Source: Actinobacillus arthritidis (GTDB lineage Bacteria > Pseudomonadota > Gammaproteobacteria > Enterobacterales > Pasteurellaceae). Taken from it: a DNA stretch of 64,000 nt. Below are positions 28,168 to 38,613 of the stretch, piece after piece (position 1 is the first letter of the stretch; the number at the start of each line of letters is the position of its first letter). The notes beneath the pieces were generated by a model that was not told the origin of the DNA, did no database searches, and saw only the letters and a list, made by a program, of their open reading frames with translations. The stretch is taken from assembly GCF_029774155.1 (NCBI RefSeq), contig NZ_CP103833.1:1302001-1366000 (forward strand), read 5' to 3'. Made by a program: the position numbers and the translations under genes.

Positions 28168-29463
28168 TTAACCCACCCAAATGAATTTTGCGATAAATAG
28201 TAATGATACTACCGCAACAGATGGATTGATTTCTTTCCAACGACCGGTACAAGCCTTCATCACACAATATGAAATAAAGCCGAATGCAATACCTTCGGTA
28301 ATAGAATAAGTAAATGGCATCATTGCGGTAGTGATAAATGCCGGAGTTGCTTCAGTTAAATCATCCCATTTCACTTCAATTAAACTTGAAGCCATTAAAA
28401 TCCCTACGAAGACTAATGCCCCAGCGGTTGCATAAGCCGGAACGACACCAGCAAGCGGTGAGAAGAAAATGGTTAATAAGAATAAGATACCTACAGTAAC
28501 AGCGGTTAAACCGGTACGACCGCCAACCGACACGCCTGAACCGCTCTCGATATAAGTACTAATTGCTGACGTTCCCATAAATGAACCGACCATAGCGGCG
28601 GTACTGTCCACAAATAACGCTTGTTTCATACGAGGAAAACGACCTTGTTGATCGGCGAAACCGGCTTTGGTTGTTACCGCAATTAATGTGCCTGATGAGT
28701 CGAATAAGTTGACTAACATAAAGGAGAAAATAATACCGAGTAAACCGACATCTAACGCACCGGCAATATCCACTTGACCGACTACCGCATCTAAACTCGG
28801 CGGCATAGACATTACACCGTTAAAACTGACCGCCGGATCAAAGATTAATGCTAGTGCTGTGATTACCGCAATAGAAATTAATACACCGGAATGGAAGCCT
28901 TTAGTCGCTAAAACAACAATGATAAAGAAACCTAATACACCCATTAACACTTTCGGATCGTGCAGATCGCCCAATGCCACTAATGTTGCCGGATTTGCGA
29001 CCACTAAGCCCATATTTTTAAAGCCGATCAAGGCGATAAATAAGCCGATACCGGCACCGATACCAACACGTAAACCGAGTGGAATCGCCGACATAAACCA
29101 ATAACGAATTTGTAAAATCGTTAATAAGAATAAACCGACCGAGCCTAAGAAAATAGCGCCCATACCCACTTGCCATGAGTAACCTAATTTTTGTACCACC
29201 ACAAAAGCGAAAAACGCATTTAAGCCCATTGCCGGTGCAAGTGCGATAGGAAGATTACTGAATAAGCCCATCGCAATCGTACCGAATGCCGCGATTAAAC
29301 AGGTGGTGACGAAAACCACTTGGGTATCCATACCGGCAACGCCGAGAATAGATGGGTTAACGAAAACGATATAAACCATGGTGAAGAAGGTGGTAATCCC
29401 CGCCACGATTTCTGTTTTGGCATTAGAGCCTTTTGCAGATAATTGGAACAAACGTTCTAACAT
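28168..29463 (-). CDS. NCS2-family purine permease
   Basis: Inner-membrane purine importer of the AzgA/PbuG/AdeP branch of NCS2. The 431 aa give about 13 membrane segments. The conserved ends are present: MLERLFQLSAKGSNAKTEIVAGITTF at the start, ALAPAMGLNAFFAF, and the TM10 signature GTSAISTYIESGSGVSVGGRTGLTA. Substrate (adenine, guanine or hypoxanthine) cannot be read from sequence. Start ATG 29463 has TTGAGG upstream; the longer frame adds ten residues of no family character. Same strand as the DsrE and YhiN genes but about 100 nt away. Confidence 0.9.
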   Translation of the reverse strand: MLERLFQLSAKGSNAKTEIVAGITTFFTMVYIVFVNPSILGVAGMDTQVVFVTTCLIAAFGTIAMGLFSNLPIALAPAMGLNAFFAFVVVQKLGYSWQVGMGAIFLGSVGLFLLTILQIRYWFMSAIPLGLRVGIGAGIGLFIALIGFKNMGLVVANPATLVALGDLHDPKVLMGVLGFFIIVVLATKGFHSGVLISIAVITALALIFDPAVSFNGVMSMPPSLDAVVGQVDIAGALDVGLLGIIFSFMLVNLFDSSGTLIAVTTKAGFADQQGRFPRMKQALFVDSTAAMVGSFMGTSAISTYIESGSGVSVGGRTGLTAVTVGILFLLTIFFSPLAGVVPAYATAGALVFVGILMASSLIEVKWDDLTEATPAFITTAMMPFTYSITEGIAFGFISYCVMKACTGRWKEINPSVAVVSLLFIAKFIWVG

Positions 29464-29489
29464 AAAAACCTCAAATAAAAGGGAAGAAA

Positions 29490-29516
29490 CCACGGAATGA
29501 TCTACTGATTCCGTGG
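29490..29516. repeat. Intergenic CCACGGAAT hairpin, copy 3
   Basis: CCACGGAAT (29490-29498) and ATTCCGTGG (29508-29516) form a perfect 9-bp hairpin with a 9-nt loop between usg and the permease. Both arms share the core of the 26501 and 28142 copies. Confidence 0.65.
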
Positions 29517-29524
29517 CGGATAAA

Positions 29525-30526
29525 TTAATATTCCAGTACTAAGTTGAGCGACTGAATCGCTAAAAACGCTAAGCTGAATTTCTGTTCGTCAGCGACAGAC
29601 CAGAATTGCACTTCGTTTTCCGATTTTGCTAATAATTGGCTGATTTGAAGTAAGTTTTCTTCTTCGTTTTCACCGTTTTTGACTGGTGTCATCACGCTTT
29701 CTTCATGGAAGCGTAGCCAATTTTGTTGTCGCCATTCTGCGCTAACACTTTCAACGTCTAATTGATATTCCGAATGTAAGGTGACCATTTGTGAAATACC
29801 GTAAAAGACCGGTGTTTGCACCGAATGGAAGGTGGTGGAAGCGGTTAAATTCGGTAAAACTTTTGCAAGTTGTAATTCAAAAACACGAGAGAACGGTAAT
29901 TTTTTCTCTTCGCCTTGCACGTTTGCCGGAACGGTATCAAATGCGATACGTTCTGCATTTTCATCAAACGGAATACCGTTTAACAACCGAGCGGTTTGAC
30001 CGGCAAGTTCTTTAACTTTTTCATCACCGAAATATGCCGCCGGTAATAAAGACGTGACAAAAATATGGCTTAACGGCTGAGCTAAGAATGGTTTGAGAGT
30101 TAAGGCTAATTGTGAAATTTGCGGGTTAGCCAGTGCGACGATATTACGTTCACGTAAGTTTGCGATCGCTTCGTCATTTACGCTTGGCACGACCACCGGC
30201 ACGTTTGCAATTAATGCGGTAATGCCGTAAAGGTCGAGAACAATACAACCTGCTTGCACCGCTTGTGCCAAAATTTCGGCTTGCACCATTTTGCCGGCAA
30301 ACAAAACGTGGCTGAAATCCGCCCAATTTACTTCATCAAGTGCAATTTGCTCGATCGCTTTACTGCCCATATAAAGTGATTGTTCTTCACCAAAAGGTTC
30401 GATTTCGATAGCGGAAATATTGTCTAAACGCAAATCACTCTCTGCTAATGCTTCAAGTAATTTTGATGACAAGGTAAAATCAGCGGCAATAGCTAAACGG
30501 ATATCTGATGTAATTGAATTAGACAT
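29525..30526 (-). CDS. usg: USG-1-like protein, aspartate-semialdehyde dehydrogenase fold without catalytic Cys
   Basis: 333-aa relative of aspartate-semialdehyde dehydrogenase of the Usg-1 group. The N-terminal nucleotide fold is recognisable but modified. Where the enzyme has the active-site Asn-Cys, this protein reads ALANPQISQLALTL, so the nucleophile is missing. The later TSLLPAAYFGDEKVKELAGQTARLLNG matches the family. It is therefore probably not a dehydrogenase; its function is unknown. GGAGCA precedes the ATG. It stands between the purine permease and ybaK, unlike the pdxB-usg-truA setting in E. coli. Confidence 0.88.
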   Translation of the reverse strand: MSNSITSDIRLAIAADFTLSSKLLEALAESDLRLDNISAIEIEPFGEEQSLYMGSKAIEQIALDEVNWADFSHVLFAGKMVQAEILAQAVQAGCIVLDLYGITALIANVPVVVPSVNDEAIANLRERNIVALANPQISQLALTLKPFLAQPLSHIFVTSLLPAAYFGDEKVKELAGQTARLLNGIPFDENAERIAFDTVPANVQGEEKKLPFSRVFELQLAKVLPNLTASTTFHSVQTPVFYGISQMVTLHSEYQLDVESVSAEWRQQNWLRFHEESVMTPVKNGENEEENLLQISQLLAKSENEVQFWSVADEQKFSLAFLAIQSLNLVLEY

Positions 30527-30615
30527 AGGTGAGTTGCTCCTTTTTTATACGCTTAATTTAGCGTAACGCACACACAAAGGGAGTAATTGTACAATATTTT
30601 TAAGAGGAAAAACTA

Positions 30616-31089
30616 ATGACCCCGGCAATAAATTTATTAAAAAAACAAAAAATTGCACATACGCTTCATCCTTATGAACATGATCCGAATAATACCAATT
30701 TCGGGCAAGAAGCGGTGGAAAAATTAGGTATTGATGCAAACCAAACATTTAAGACGTTATTGGTGGCAGAAAACGGCGATCAGAAAAAATTAGCGGTGAT
30801 GGTTGTGCCGGTTTCGCATACGCTGAATTTAAAGCGAGCGGCAAGTGCGCTAGGCGTGAAAAAAGTGGAAATGGCGGATAAAGATATCGCCCAAAAAACG
30901 ACCGGTTATTTGCTGGGCGGAATTAGCCCACTAGGTCAGAAAAAACGCTTAGCTACCGTGATTGACAGCTCCGCACAACAATTTGCAACAATGTTTGTAT
31001 CAGGTGGTAAACGAGGTTTAGATGTGGAACTTGCACCACAAGATTTGGCAAGTTTGCTCAATGCAACTTTTGCCGATATTAAAGAGTAA
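30616..31089 (+). CDS. ybaK: Cys-tRNA(Pro)/Cys-tRNA(Cys) deacylase YbaK
   Basis: 157-aa trans-editing protein that hydrolyses mischarged Cys-tRNA(Pro). Start [23 protein letters not shown] is typical. The conserved catalytic-Lys region [13 protein letters not shown] and the [16 protein letters not shown] motif are present, followed by [18 protein letters not shown]. Full length. AGAGGA lies before the ATG. It is divergent from usg, and an ACAAGCGGT uptake signal follows its stop. Confidence 0.95.
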   Translation: MTPAINLLKKQKIAHTLHPYEHDPNNTNFGQEAVEKLGIDANQTFKTLLVAENGDQKKLAVMVVPVSHTLNLKRAASALGVKKVEMADKDIAQKTTGYLLGGISPLGQKKRLATVIDSSAQQFATMFVSGGKRGLDVELAPQDLASLLNATFADIKE

Positions 31090-31295
31090 CAAGCGGTTAA
31101 TTTTGGGCGGAATCTTGCAAAGCAAACAAAAATCTACGCTTTCTGAAAAGTTCCGCAAATCCAATGTAAATTTAGGGTGTGCAATTTCCAAGACTAAATT
31201 AGTATGGTATAGTTCACACCTCATTAGTTAGTAGCTTCTCATTCTCAATTAGAAAATGCTATTGGAATGATAGCTAAGTATCTCGTGTGGAACAA

Positions 31296-31613
31296 ATGGC
31301 AAAACAGGACGCAGATTGTATAACGTTAGATCTGTTCGCAACCGTGCCAAAAGTTGGGCGACCACGTACTAATCCGTTAAGTCGGGAACAACAAGTCAGA
31401 ATCAATAAACGCAATCAGCTCAAACGAGATCGCTCGTCCGGGCTTAAACGTGTGGAATTAAAACTACATTCGGACTTAGTGCAGACTTTGGAAGAGGAAG
31501 CATTCCAACGTGGAGTGACACGCGGACAGTTAATCGAAATGATTTTAAATGATTATATCGGCAACAACTTTGCCGACTTAGAAAAAATAGGTAAATTCAA
31601 ATGGCAGTGGTAG
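31296..31613 (+). CDS. ybfE: YbfE-family ribbon-helix-helix-like protein
   Basis: A 105-aa protein of the YbfE family, annotated elsewhere as LexA-regulated. It carries GRPRTNPLSREQQVRINKRNQLKRD, LKRVELKLHSDLVQTLEEEAFQRGVTRGQLIEMIL, a pattern like a ribbon-helix-helix DNA-binding fold. I start it at ATG 31296 (MAKQDADC, as in relatives); a GTG three codons upstream is an alternative. Its last codons overlap the fldA start by 13 nt, so the two are coupled in the conserved ybfE-fldA-fur order. No LexA box was found upstream here. Confidence 0.87.
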   Translation: MAKQDADCITLDLFATVPKVGRPRTNPLSREQQVRINKRNQLKRDRSSGLKRVELKLHSDLVQTLEEEAFQRGVTRGQLIEMILNDYIGNNFADLEKIGKFKWQW

Positions 31614-32125
31614 GTTTATTCTACGGTAGCGATACTGGTAACACAGAAAATATTTCAAAAATGATCCAAAAGGAAATTGGTGCGAATTTAGTGGACATTC
31701 GTGACATTGCGAAAAGCACTAAAGAAGATATTGAAGCATACGATTTCTTATTATTAGGTATTCCGACTTGGTATTACGGCGAATCTCAAGCAGACTGGGA
31801 CGATTTTATGCCAACATTAAAAGAAATCGATTTTAGCGGTAAAGTTGTGGCTATTTTCGGTTGCGGAGACCAAGAAGATTATGCGGAATATTTCTGCGAT
31901 GCAATGGGAACAATCCGTGACATCGTAGAACCGAACGGTGGTGTGATTGTCGGTCACTGGTCAACTGAAGGTTATAATTTTGAAGTTTCTCAAGCACTAG
32001 TCGATGAAAATACGTTTGTCGGTTTATGTATTGATGAAGATCGCCAACCGGAATTAACCGCTGAGCGTGTAAGTCGTTGGTGTAAACAACTTACTGAAGA
32101 AATGTGCTTAGATCAATTAGCATAG
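31601..32125 (+). CDS. fldA: Flavodoxin I
   Basis: 174-aa FMN electron carrier. The phosphate-binding loop YGSDTGNTENISKMI is at about residues 8-22, and the aromatic FMN contacts GIPTWYYGESQADWDD and GCGDQEDYAEYFCDA are present. It supplies electrons for IspG (also in this window) and other reductive enzymes. It overlaps ybfE and is followed after 31 nt by fur, a conserved linkage that ties flavodoxin to iron status. Confidence 0.96.
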   Translation: MAVVGLFYGSDTGNTENISKMIQKEIGANLVDIRDIAKSTKEDIEAYDFLLLGIPTWYYGESQADWDDFMPTLKEIDFSGKVVAIFGCGDQEDYAEYFCDAMGTIRDIVEPNGGVIVGHWSTEGYNFEVSQALVDENTFVGLCIDEDRQPELTAERVSRWCKQLTEEMCLDQLA

Positions 32126-32156
32126 AATGAATACAAGAGATAAAGGATAGCAAGTT

Positions 32157-32606
32157 ATGTCTGAAGAAAATGTAAAACTTCTAAAAAGTGTCGGTTTAAA
32201 AGTGACCGAGCCTCGTTTAACGATCCTTGCTTTAATGCAACAACATCGTGAACAAATGCAAGACTTTTCTGCTGAGGATATTTACAAAATCTTATTAGAA
32301 CAAGGTTCTGATATCGGTTTAGCGACAGTCTATCGTGTATTAAATCAATTTGAAGAAGCCGGTATTTTGCTTCGCCATAACTTTGATGCAAATAAAGCAA
32401 CGTTTGAATTAAATGTAGATAGCGAACACGACCATATTATTTGTATGGATTGTGGTAAAGTGTTTGAGTTTAAAGATCCAGATATTGAACGCCGTCAGCG
32501 TGAAATTAGCGAACAGCACGGAATGAAATTATCTACACACAGCTTATACCTTTATGCAAAATGTAGTGATATTTCACATTGCGATTCTTCAAAAGATAAA
32601 AAATAG
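32157..32606 (+). CDS. fur: Ferric uptake regulator Fur
   Basis: 149-aa iron-responsive repressor. The winged-helix part is VTEPRLTILALMQQHREQMQDFSAEDIYKILLEQGSDIGLATVYRVLNQFEEAGIL in essence, followed by the metal and dimer domain with EHDHIICMDCGKVFEF (Cys pair of the structural zinc site) and a C-terminal CSDISHCDSSKDKK. Full length. ATAAAGGA lies before the ATG. Third gene of ybfE-fldA-fur, closed by the terminator at 32641. Confidence 0.97.
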   Translation: MSEENVKLLKSVGLKVTEPRLTILALMQQHREQMQDFSAEDIYKILLEQGSDIGLATVYRVLNQFEEAGILLRHNFDANKATFELNVDSEHDHIICMDCGKVFEFKDPDIERRQREISEQHGMKLSTHSLYLYAKCSDISHCDSSKDKK

Positions 32607-32640
32607 TTGATTCTTTTGATAAACAATATTAGTGCATATA

Positions 32641-32668
32641 CCGAAGATTTTTTTAAATCTTCGGTTTT
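32641..32668 (+). terminator. Terminator after fur
   Basis: CCGAAGATTT (32641-32650) pairs with AAATCTTCGG (32655-32664), followed by TTTT. Confidence 0.85.
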
Positions 32669-32754
32669 GTGTTATCTAAAGGATATGAAATTAAGTGGCT
32701 TTTTTGCAAAATTTCAAGGGAAAATTACCGCTATCTGAAAGAGATCCTAGTTTA

Positions 32755-35420
32755 ATGACAGATAAAATTTCACAACCTGTAGAGGCAAAAGTCCGACAGC
32801 CTAGAAAAATTTCGCCTTTTTGGCTATTGCCAATCGTTGCTTTTATTATTGGCGTATTGTTGTTTTTCCAGATTCTTAAAGAACAGGGAGAACATATTAC
32901 TATTCGTTTTAATGAGGGTGATGGAATTACCGCCGGTAAAACGGTAATCCGCTATCAAGGGCCGCAAATTGGGCAAGTTAAGAAAGTTTATTTCGTAGAA
33001 GATTTAAAAAAGGTTGAAGTCCAAGCGGAGATTAATCCCGAAGCTAAGTCCGTATTACGAGAACAGACAAAATTTTGGTTAGTTAAACCAAGTGCTTCTA
33101 TTGCCGGCGTTTCAGGGCTAGATGCACTAGTTTCCGGTAACTATATTACGCTATTACCGGGAGAAGGTAATAGTAGTAAGGAATTTATTGCAGAGGAAGA
33201 ACCACCGGCAGTCACGGTGGCGGATGGTGATTTATTGGTGCGTTTAGTTTCAGATGATTTAGGATCTATTACAGTGGGGGCAAGTGTCTATTTCCGTAAA
33301 GTACCGGTAGGTAGTATTGCGGATTACCGTTTTACTGCCGATCAAAAGAAAGTGGAAATTGATGTTGTTATTGATAAAAAATATGCCAATTTAGTCAAGC
33401 AAGATAGTCATTTTTGGAATATTAGTGGTATTAATGCCAATATTGGTTTATCCGGCGTATCTGTTAATGTGGATAGCATTGCTTCGGTCGTGCAAGGTGC
33501 GGTTGCGTTCGATTCTCCGGACAATTCTCAGCTTGCGGATCAAGGGCAAAAATTCACACTATATGAAAGTTTAAAATCGGCACAACGAGGCAAAGAAATT
33601 AATGTCGTTGTTCCGATTATGCCGAACTTAAAAGTAAATGAAACCCCGGTTTTTTATCAAAATATACAAATTGGAGTGCTTTCCAGCTTAGCCTTATCTA
33701 TGCCTTCTGATGAAAAAGAGGCTAAACTAGAGGGAAAACCATTAGATAAAGGAATGGTCCACGGTACATTGCTGATTGATCCGAATCATGTTCATTTATT
33801 TAAAAGCGAAACGAAGATTTTACTGAAAGAACCTAAATTTGCATTAAATAAGGAACAGATCAGCAAAGTTGGTGAGTTATTACGTGGTATTTATTTTGAT
33901 ATTGATGCCGGTAAAGGCGAGCTGAAACTGGATTTTGAAGTGCAAAAAGAAGCGGATTATTTGCTTTCTCGTCCGAATTTATTAGCATTAACTTTTACTG
34001 CTCCGCAATCATATAGTGTTGATCAAGGACAGGGAATTTACTATAACGACGTACAAATCGGTGAATTGCTGAAACGTACTTTAACTTTGGAAGGCGTGAC
34101 TTTCCAAGGGATTATTTATTCGCCATATCGCCATTTGGTTGCCGGTAATAGTAAATTTGTGGCGATTTCAAATTTAGACGTATCGGTAGGTTTAGATGGA
34201 ATGCGAGTACAAGCCGGATCTCCTAGCGATTGGTTAAAAGGTGGTATTCGTTTGCTAGAAACTAAGCCACAAGGCGATGTGAAAAAACAATATCCGCTTT
34301 ATAAGGATATTGAAAGTGCTGAGACCGGTATTATTGATGATCATAAAAAGACCACTTTAACCTTATCAGCGAATGATTTGTCCGGTATTGATAAAGGTTC
34401 TGTGGTGCTTTATCGAAATTTCCAAATCGGTGAAGTGCTGAAAGTGCATCCGCAAAAAAGTAAGTTTGATGTCGATTTATTTATTGAACCGGCATATCGT
34501 CATTTACTGAGTGATAAAAGCCGTTTTTGGATTGAGCCGGCTGTTTCTGCCGAGCTTTCTATGCAAGGCTTGAATGTACAAGCCGCACCACTTATGCGTA
34601 CTTTAAAAGGGGCAATCAGTTTTGATAATGGCGGTACTAAAGGTGACAAAACCTTATATGCCAGCCAAGCCAAAGCGACTTCAGGTAATACTCGTATTAC
34701 CTTAATTGCGAAAGATGCTTCCAAACTGTCGAAAGGGATGGACATCAAATATATGGGCTTAACCATTGGTCAGATTGAATCGCTTGAACTGCAAAATGCA
34801 AAGAAACAGATAAAAGCGACCGCTTACATTGATAGCCAGTATTATGCTTTAGTGGCGAAGGAAGGCAGTCGATTTAGTGCGATCTCACCGGAAATTACTA
34901 CCAGTGGTGTGAAAAATATTGATGCAACGTTACAAAATTATATTAATGTGGATGTAGGTAATGGCAATCGCAAAACGCAATTTAGTTTAAGCGATACTGA
35001 TACCACTAAAACTATTTATGCAAATGGTTTCCCAGTAATTGTTGAAACCAGTGATGCTCGTGGCATTGAGGTAGATGCACCCGTGCTTTACCGAGGGATG
35101 CAAGTGGGGATCGTGAAACGCCTAAACTTAAGTGAATTAGGTGACAGAGTGATGATTCACTTGAGTATTGAAAGTAAGTATCAACATTTAGTGCGTAACA
35201 ATACTGAATTTTGGGTGCTTCCGGCTATACCATGGATATTAGCCTACAAGGGGTAAGCATGAACTCCGGAACGATGTCGCAGTTATTAAAAGGCGGTATT
35301 GAGTTCTCTACTCCATCAGGTAGGGTAGTACAGCCGCAAGCGAAGCCGAATCGCCATTTCTTATTACAACGTAAGATTCCGCAAGAAGCCCCTGAATGGG
35401 ATCAGGGAATTGCAGAATAA
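32755..35420 (+). CDS. letB: LetB (YebT/MAM7) MCE-domain envelope lipid-transport protein (apparent frameshift)
   Basis: An inner-membrane-anchored tunnel of stacked MCE rings that moves lipids between the two membranes. A membrane helix (ISPFWLLPIVAFIIGVLLFF) near the N-terminus is followed by seven MCE repeats, seen as recurring Y(R/Q)-QIG and L-GG(I/A) signatures. The full length of about 888 aa fits LetB, not the three-domain PqiB. The frame breaks near 35215 at NTEFWV; one added base gives WVASGYTMDISLQG and runs to 35420. Start ATG 32755 fits the family; GTG 32695 is possible. The usual partner letA is not upstream here. Confidence 0.9.
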
Positions 35421-35475
35421 TTTCAGAATATGGGGTAATGACCGTTACCCCCATTAATTTAAATTGGAGTAAAAA

Positions 35476-35985
35476 ATGCCTTTATTAGATAGTTTTAAAG
35501 TTGATCACACTCGTATGAACGCACCGGCGGTGCGTGTAGCGAAAACGATGACAACCCCGAAGGGCGATACAATTACCGTATTTGATTTACGTTTTTGCCG
35601 TCCGAATATTGATATTTTACCGGTACGTGGCATTCACACGATGGAACACTTATTTGCCGGCTTTATGCGTGATCATTTAAATAGCGAAAATGTGGAAATT
35701 ATTGATATTTCGCCGATGGGTTGCCGTACCGGTTTCTATATGTCGTTAATTGGTACGCCAAGTGAAGCGGAAGTTGTTTCGGCATGGACTAAATCAATGG
35801 AAGATGCGTTACATAAAGTGCCGGATGTGTCAAAAATTCCGGAATTAAACGAATATCAATGCGGCTCTTACAAAGAGCATTCGCTTGAAGAAGCGCATCA
35901 AATTGCTCGTGATGTGTTAGCCAAAGGTATTGGCGTAAATCGTAACGAGGATTTAGCGCTTGATGAGAAATTATTAAATCCATAG
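35476..35985 (+). CDS. luxS: S-ribosylhomocysteine lyase LuxS
   Basis: 169-aa iron- or zinc-dependent enzyme that cleaves S-ribosylhomocysteine to homocysteine and the AI-2 precursor DPD. Metal ligands His54 and His58 lie in HTMEHLF with the catalytic Glu57, and Cys129 is in [10 protein letters not shown]. The catalytic Cys83 lies in [10 protein letters not shown]. Full length. GGAG lies before the ATG. Transcribed alone, with a terminator after it. Confidence 0.97.
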   Translation: MPLLDSFKVDHTRMNAPAVRVAKTMTTPKGDTITVFDLRFCRPNIDILPVRGIHTMEHLFAGFMRDHLNSENVEIIDISPMGCRTGFYMSLIGTPSEAEVVSAWTKSMEDALHKVPDVSKIPELNEYQCGSYKEHSLEEAHQIARDVLAKGIGVNRNEDLALDEKLLNP

Positions 35986-35991
35986 TCATTC

Positions 35992-36021
35992 AAAAAGGCG
36001 TAATTTTTATTACGTCTTTTT
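35992..36021 (+). terminator. Terminator after luxS
   Basis: AAAAAGGCGTAAT pairs with ATTACGTCTTTTT across four T, with one G-T pair. A second small hairpin, AGACGC/GCGTCT (36050-36066), follows before the ABC exporter. Confidence 0.75.
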
Positions 36022-36089
36022 CTTCTGCAAAATATATTCTAATTTTGACAGACGCACATTGCGTCTTTTAGTTTTTTCAGGAAAGTAAG

Positions 36090-37933
36090 ATGTTAAACAA
36101 AATTTTCAGCTGGTTTGAGGCGAGAATCGAAACCTATCCGGAAGAAGCGCCTAAAACACCGAAAGCCGGGATTATTCCGTTTATTTTTGAAGCGACCAAA
36201 GGTATGCGAGGCTATTTAGTTATGCTGACCGTGTTAGTCGGCGCTGTCGGGATTATCGAAGCGGTATTGTTTCAGTTTATGGGCGAATTGGTTGACTGGG
36301 TAGCACAATATTCTCCGGCGCAACTTTGGGCGGAGAAAAGCGGTAGTATTATTGCGATGTTTTGCATCGCTTTGTTAGGGATTTTATTTGTTTTTTTAGC
36401 GAGTAGCATCCGCTTTCAATCGTTACAAGGCGTATTCCCAATGCGTTTGCGTTGGAATTTTCACCGCTTAATGCTCGGTCAGAGTATGGGCTTTTATCAA
36501 GACGAATTTGCCGGACGAGTTTCAGCAAAAGTGATGCAAACCGCTTTAGCTGTTCGTGATGTGATTATGACCTGTGCCGATATGTTGGTTTACGTTGTGG
36601 TTTACCTAACCACTTCTAGTGTGATCTTATTGCAGTTTGACGGTTGGTTATTTGTGCCGTTTATTCTATGGGTGATTGCCTTAGCGGTGACGATCCGCAT
36701 TTTCGTTCCAAAACTAGCGGAAGCGGCACAAGAACAGTCAGATGCACGTAGTTTAATGACTGGCCGTATTACCGATGCTTATTCAAATATCGCCACAGTA
36801 AAATTATTTTCTCACGGCAACCGTGAATCGGCTTATGCGAAAGAATCAATGCAAGAATTTATGGTTACTGTGCATAAACAAATGCGTTTAGTCACTATCA
36901 TCGAAACCCTTACCAATGCGATGAGTATTGGCTTAATTGTCGCAACTGCCGGTATCGGTTTATGGCTATGGGGTACTGAATTGGTTACTGCCGGTGCGAT
37001 TGCCACTTCAACTGCATTAGCGTTACGTATCAAAGGCTTATCGCAATGGATTATGTGGGAATTTGCTCGTTTATTTGAAAACTTAGGTACGGTACAAGAT
37101 GGTATGCAAACCTTATCAAAACCGCATACGGTAGTAGATAAAGCGGATGCAAAACCGCTAGAAGTCAGCAAAGGCGAAATTAAATTTGAACACGTTAATT
37201 TTGCCTATGACCCGAAAAAACCGTTGCTTAAAGATTTTGAATTAACCATTAAAGCTGGTGAAAAAGTCGGTTTAGTCGGACGTAGTGGTGCAGGTAAGTC
37301 TACGCTCACTAATTTATTGCTACGTTTTTACGATATTCAAGACGGCTCGATTACGATTGACGGACAAAATGTACGTGATATTACCCAAGAGAGCCTCCGC
37401 TCACAAATCGGTTTAGTCACGCAAGATACTTCGTTATTACATCGTTCAGTACGTGAAAACTTACTTTACGGTCGCCCGAATGCCACTGAAGCAGAAATGT
37501 TACAAGCGGTTGAGAAAGCGTGCAGCAGGAATTTATTCCGAATCTACAAGATGCGAAAGGCAGAACTGGTTTTGATGCACACGTAGGTGAGCGAGGCGTA
37601 AAACTCTCCGGCGGTCAGCGTCAGCGTATTGCGATTGCGAGGGTAATGTTAAAAGATGCACCGATTCTATTATTGGACGAAGCAACCAGTGCATTGGATT
37701 CAGAAGTGGAAGCAGCAATTCAAGAAAACTTAACCGAGTTAATGGACGGAAAAACGGTAGTGGCGATTGCTCACCGTCTTTCAACCATTATGGCAATGGA
37801 TAGACTGATTGTGTTAGATAAAGGTGAAATTGTTGAGCAAGGCGACCACGAGGAATTACTGGCACAAAACGGTGTTTATGCCAAACTTTGGACGCATCAA
37901 AGCGGTGGTTTCTTAGCTGAAGATATTCATTAA
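36090..37933 (+). CDS. ABC exporter, fused permease-ATPase (apparent frameshift)
   Basis: A half-transporter of the MsbA/multidrug type, about 614 aa after repair. The N-terminal six-helix domain extends to about residue 330, then the ATPase with Walker [11 protein letters not shown]. The frame breaks near 37520 inside EKA(V)[23 protein letters not shown]. The second part carries the signature [13 protein letters not shown] and Walker [13 protein letters not shown] plus the H-loop IAHRLSTI. One added G (GCGGTG for GCGTG) joins them exactly. Substrate is unknown. It follows luxS but is separated by a terminator. Probable sequencing error. Confidence 0.88.
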
Positions 37934-37937
37934 TAGC

Positions 37938-37978
37938 AAGCGGTTGGATTTGTAGAAAATTTTATAAATCTGACCGCT
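37938..37978 (+). terminator. Uptake-signal pair after the ABC exporter
   Basis: CAAGCGGTT and GACCGCTT in opposite orientation, 24 nt apart. The stem is plausible, but the T-run is weak. Confidence 0.45.
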
Positions 37979-38003
37979 TCAACACTATTCAATAGGAGAA
38001 AAA

Positions 38004-38567
38004 ATGGCGATTGTTTCTGTTCCGGTTGAAAAATCATATCGTTTACTCAATATCGGCCCGACAACTTTGGTTTCGGCAAAAGCGGACAATATTGAAAATG
38101 TCATGGCGGTGGCTTGGTCTTGTGCCTTGGATTACGGTCCACTTTCTAAAGTGACGACAGTGTTAGATAAGCAGGCGTTTACGCGTGGATTAGTGGAGAA
38201 AAGCGGTTTATTTGCGATTCAAATTCCGGTGGCAAATCAGGCGGAATTAGTGCTGAAACTGGGTTCAACTTCACGCCATACAGATCCACATAAGTTAGAT
38301 AATGTTGGGATTTTTTATCAGGACGGTTTTGATATTCCGTTGGTAAAAGGTTGTGCTGGTTGGATTTTATGTGAATTGATCCGCAATCAAGAGAATCAGC
38401 AAAATCACGATCTTTTTATTGGAAAAGTATTAGCCGCTTATGCCGATGATCGTGTGTTTAAAGATAACCATTGGATTTTTGACCAAGCGGAAAATGACTT
38501 ACGCACGTTACATTATGTTGCCGGTGGACAGTTCTACCTGATCGGTGAAAGTTTAGAAGTGAAGTAA
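38004..38567 (+). CDS. Flavin reductase-like domain protein
   Basis: 187-aa protein of the flavin reductase-like (FMN-binding split-barrel) family. MAIVSVPVEKSYRLLNIGPTTLVSAKADN is the typical opening, with MAVAWSCALDYGPLSKVTTVL and a loop TSRHTDPHKLDN, then LCELIRNQENQQNHDLFIGKVLAAYADDRVF. Members reduce flavin or bind FMN; the partner enzyme cannot be told. GGAGAAAA precedes the ATG. Next to the YecA-like gene on the same strand, 46 nt apart, possibly one transcript. Confidence 0.85.
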   Translation: MAIVSVPVEKSYRLLNIGPTTLVSAKADNIENVMAVAWSCALDYGPLSKVTTVLDKQAFTRGLVEKSGLFAIQIPVANQAELVLKLGSTSRHTDPHKLDNVGIFYQDGFDIPLVKGCAGWILCELIRNQENQQNHDLFIGKVLAAYADDRVFKDNHWIFDQAENDLRTLHYVAGGQFYLIGESLEVK

Positions 38568-38613
38568 GGCTTGAATTTGACGAGTAATTTAAATTTTATC
38601 AGTAGGAGAGATA

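Noticed and set aside
31150..31295. LexA box upstream of ybfE, expected from its family annotation
   Set aside because: No CTG-N10-CAG palindrome was found in the upstream region.
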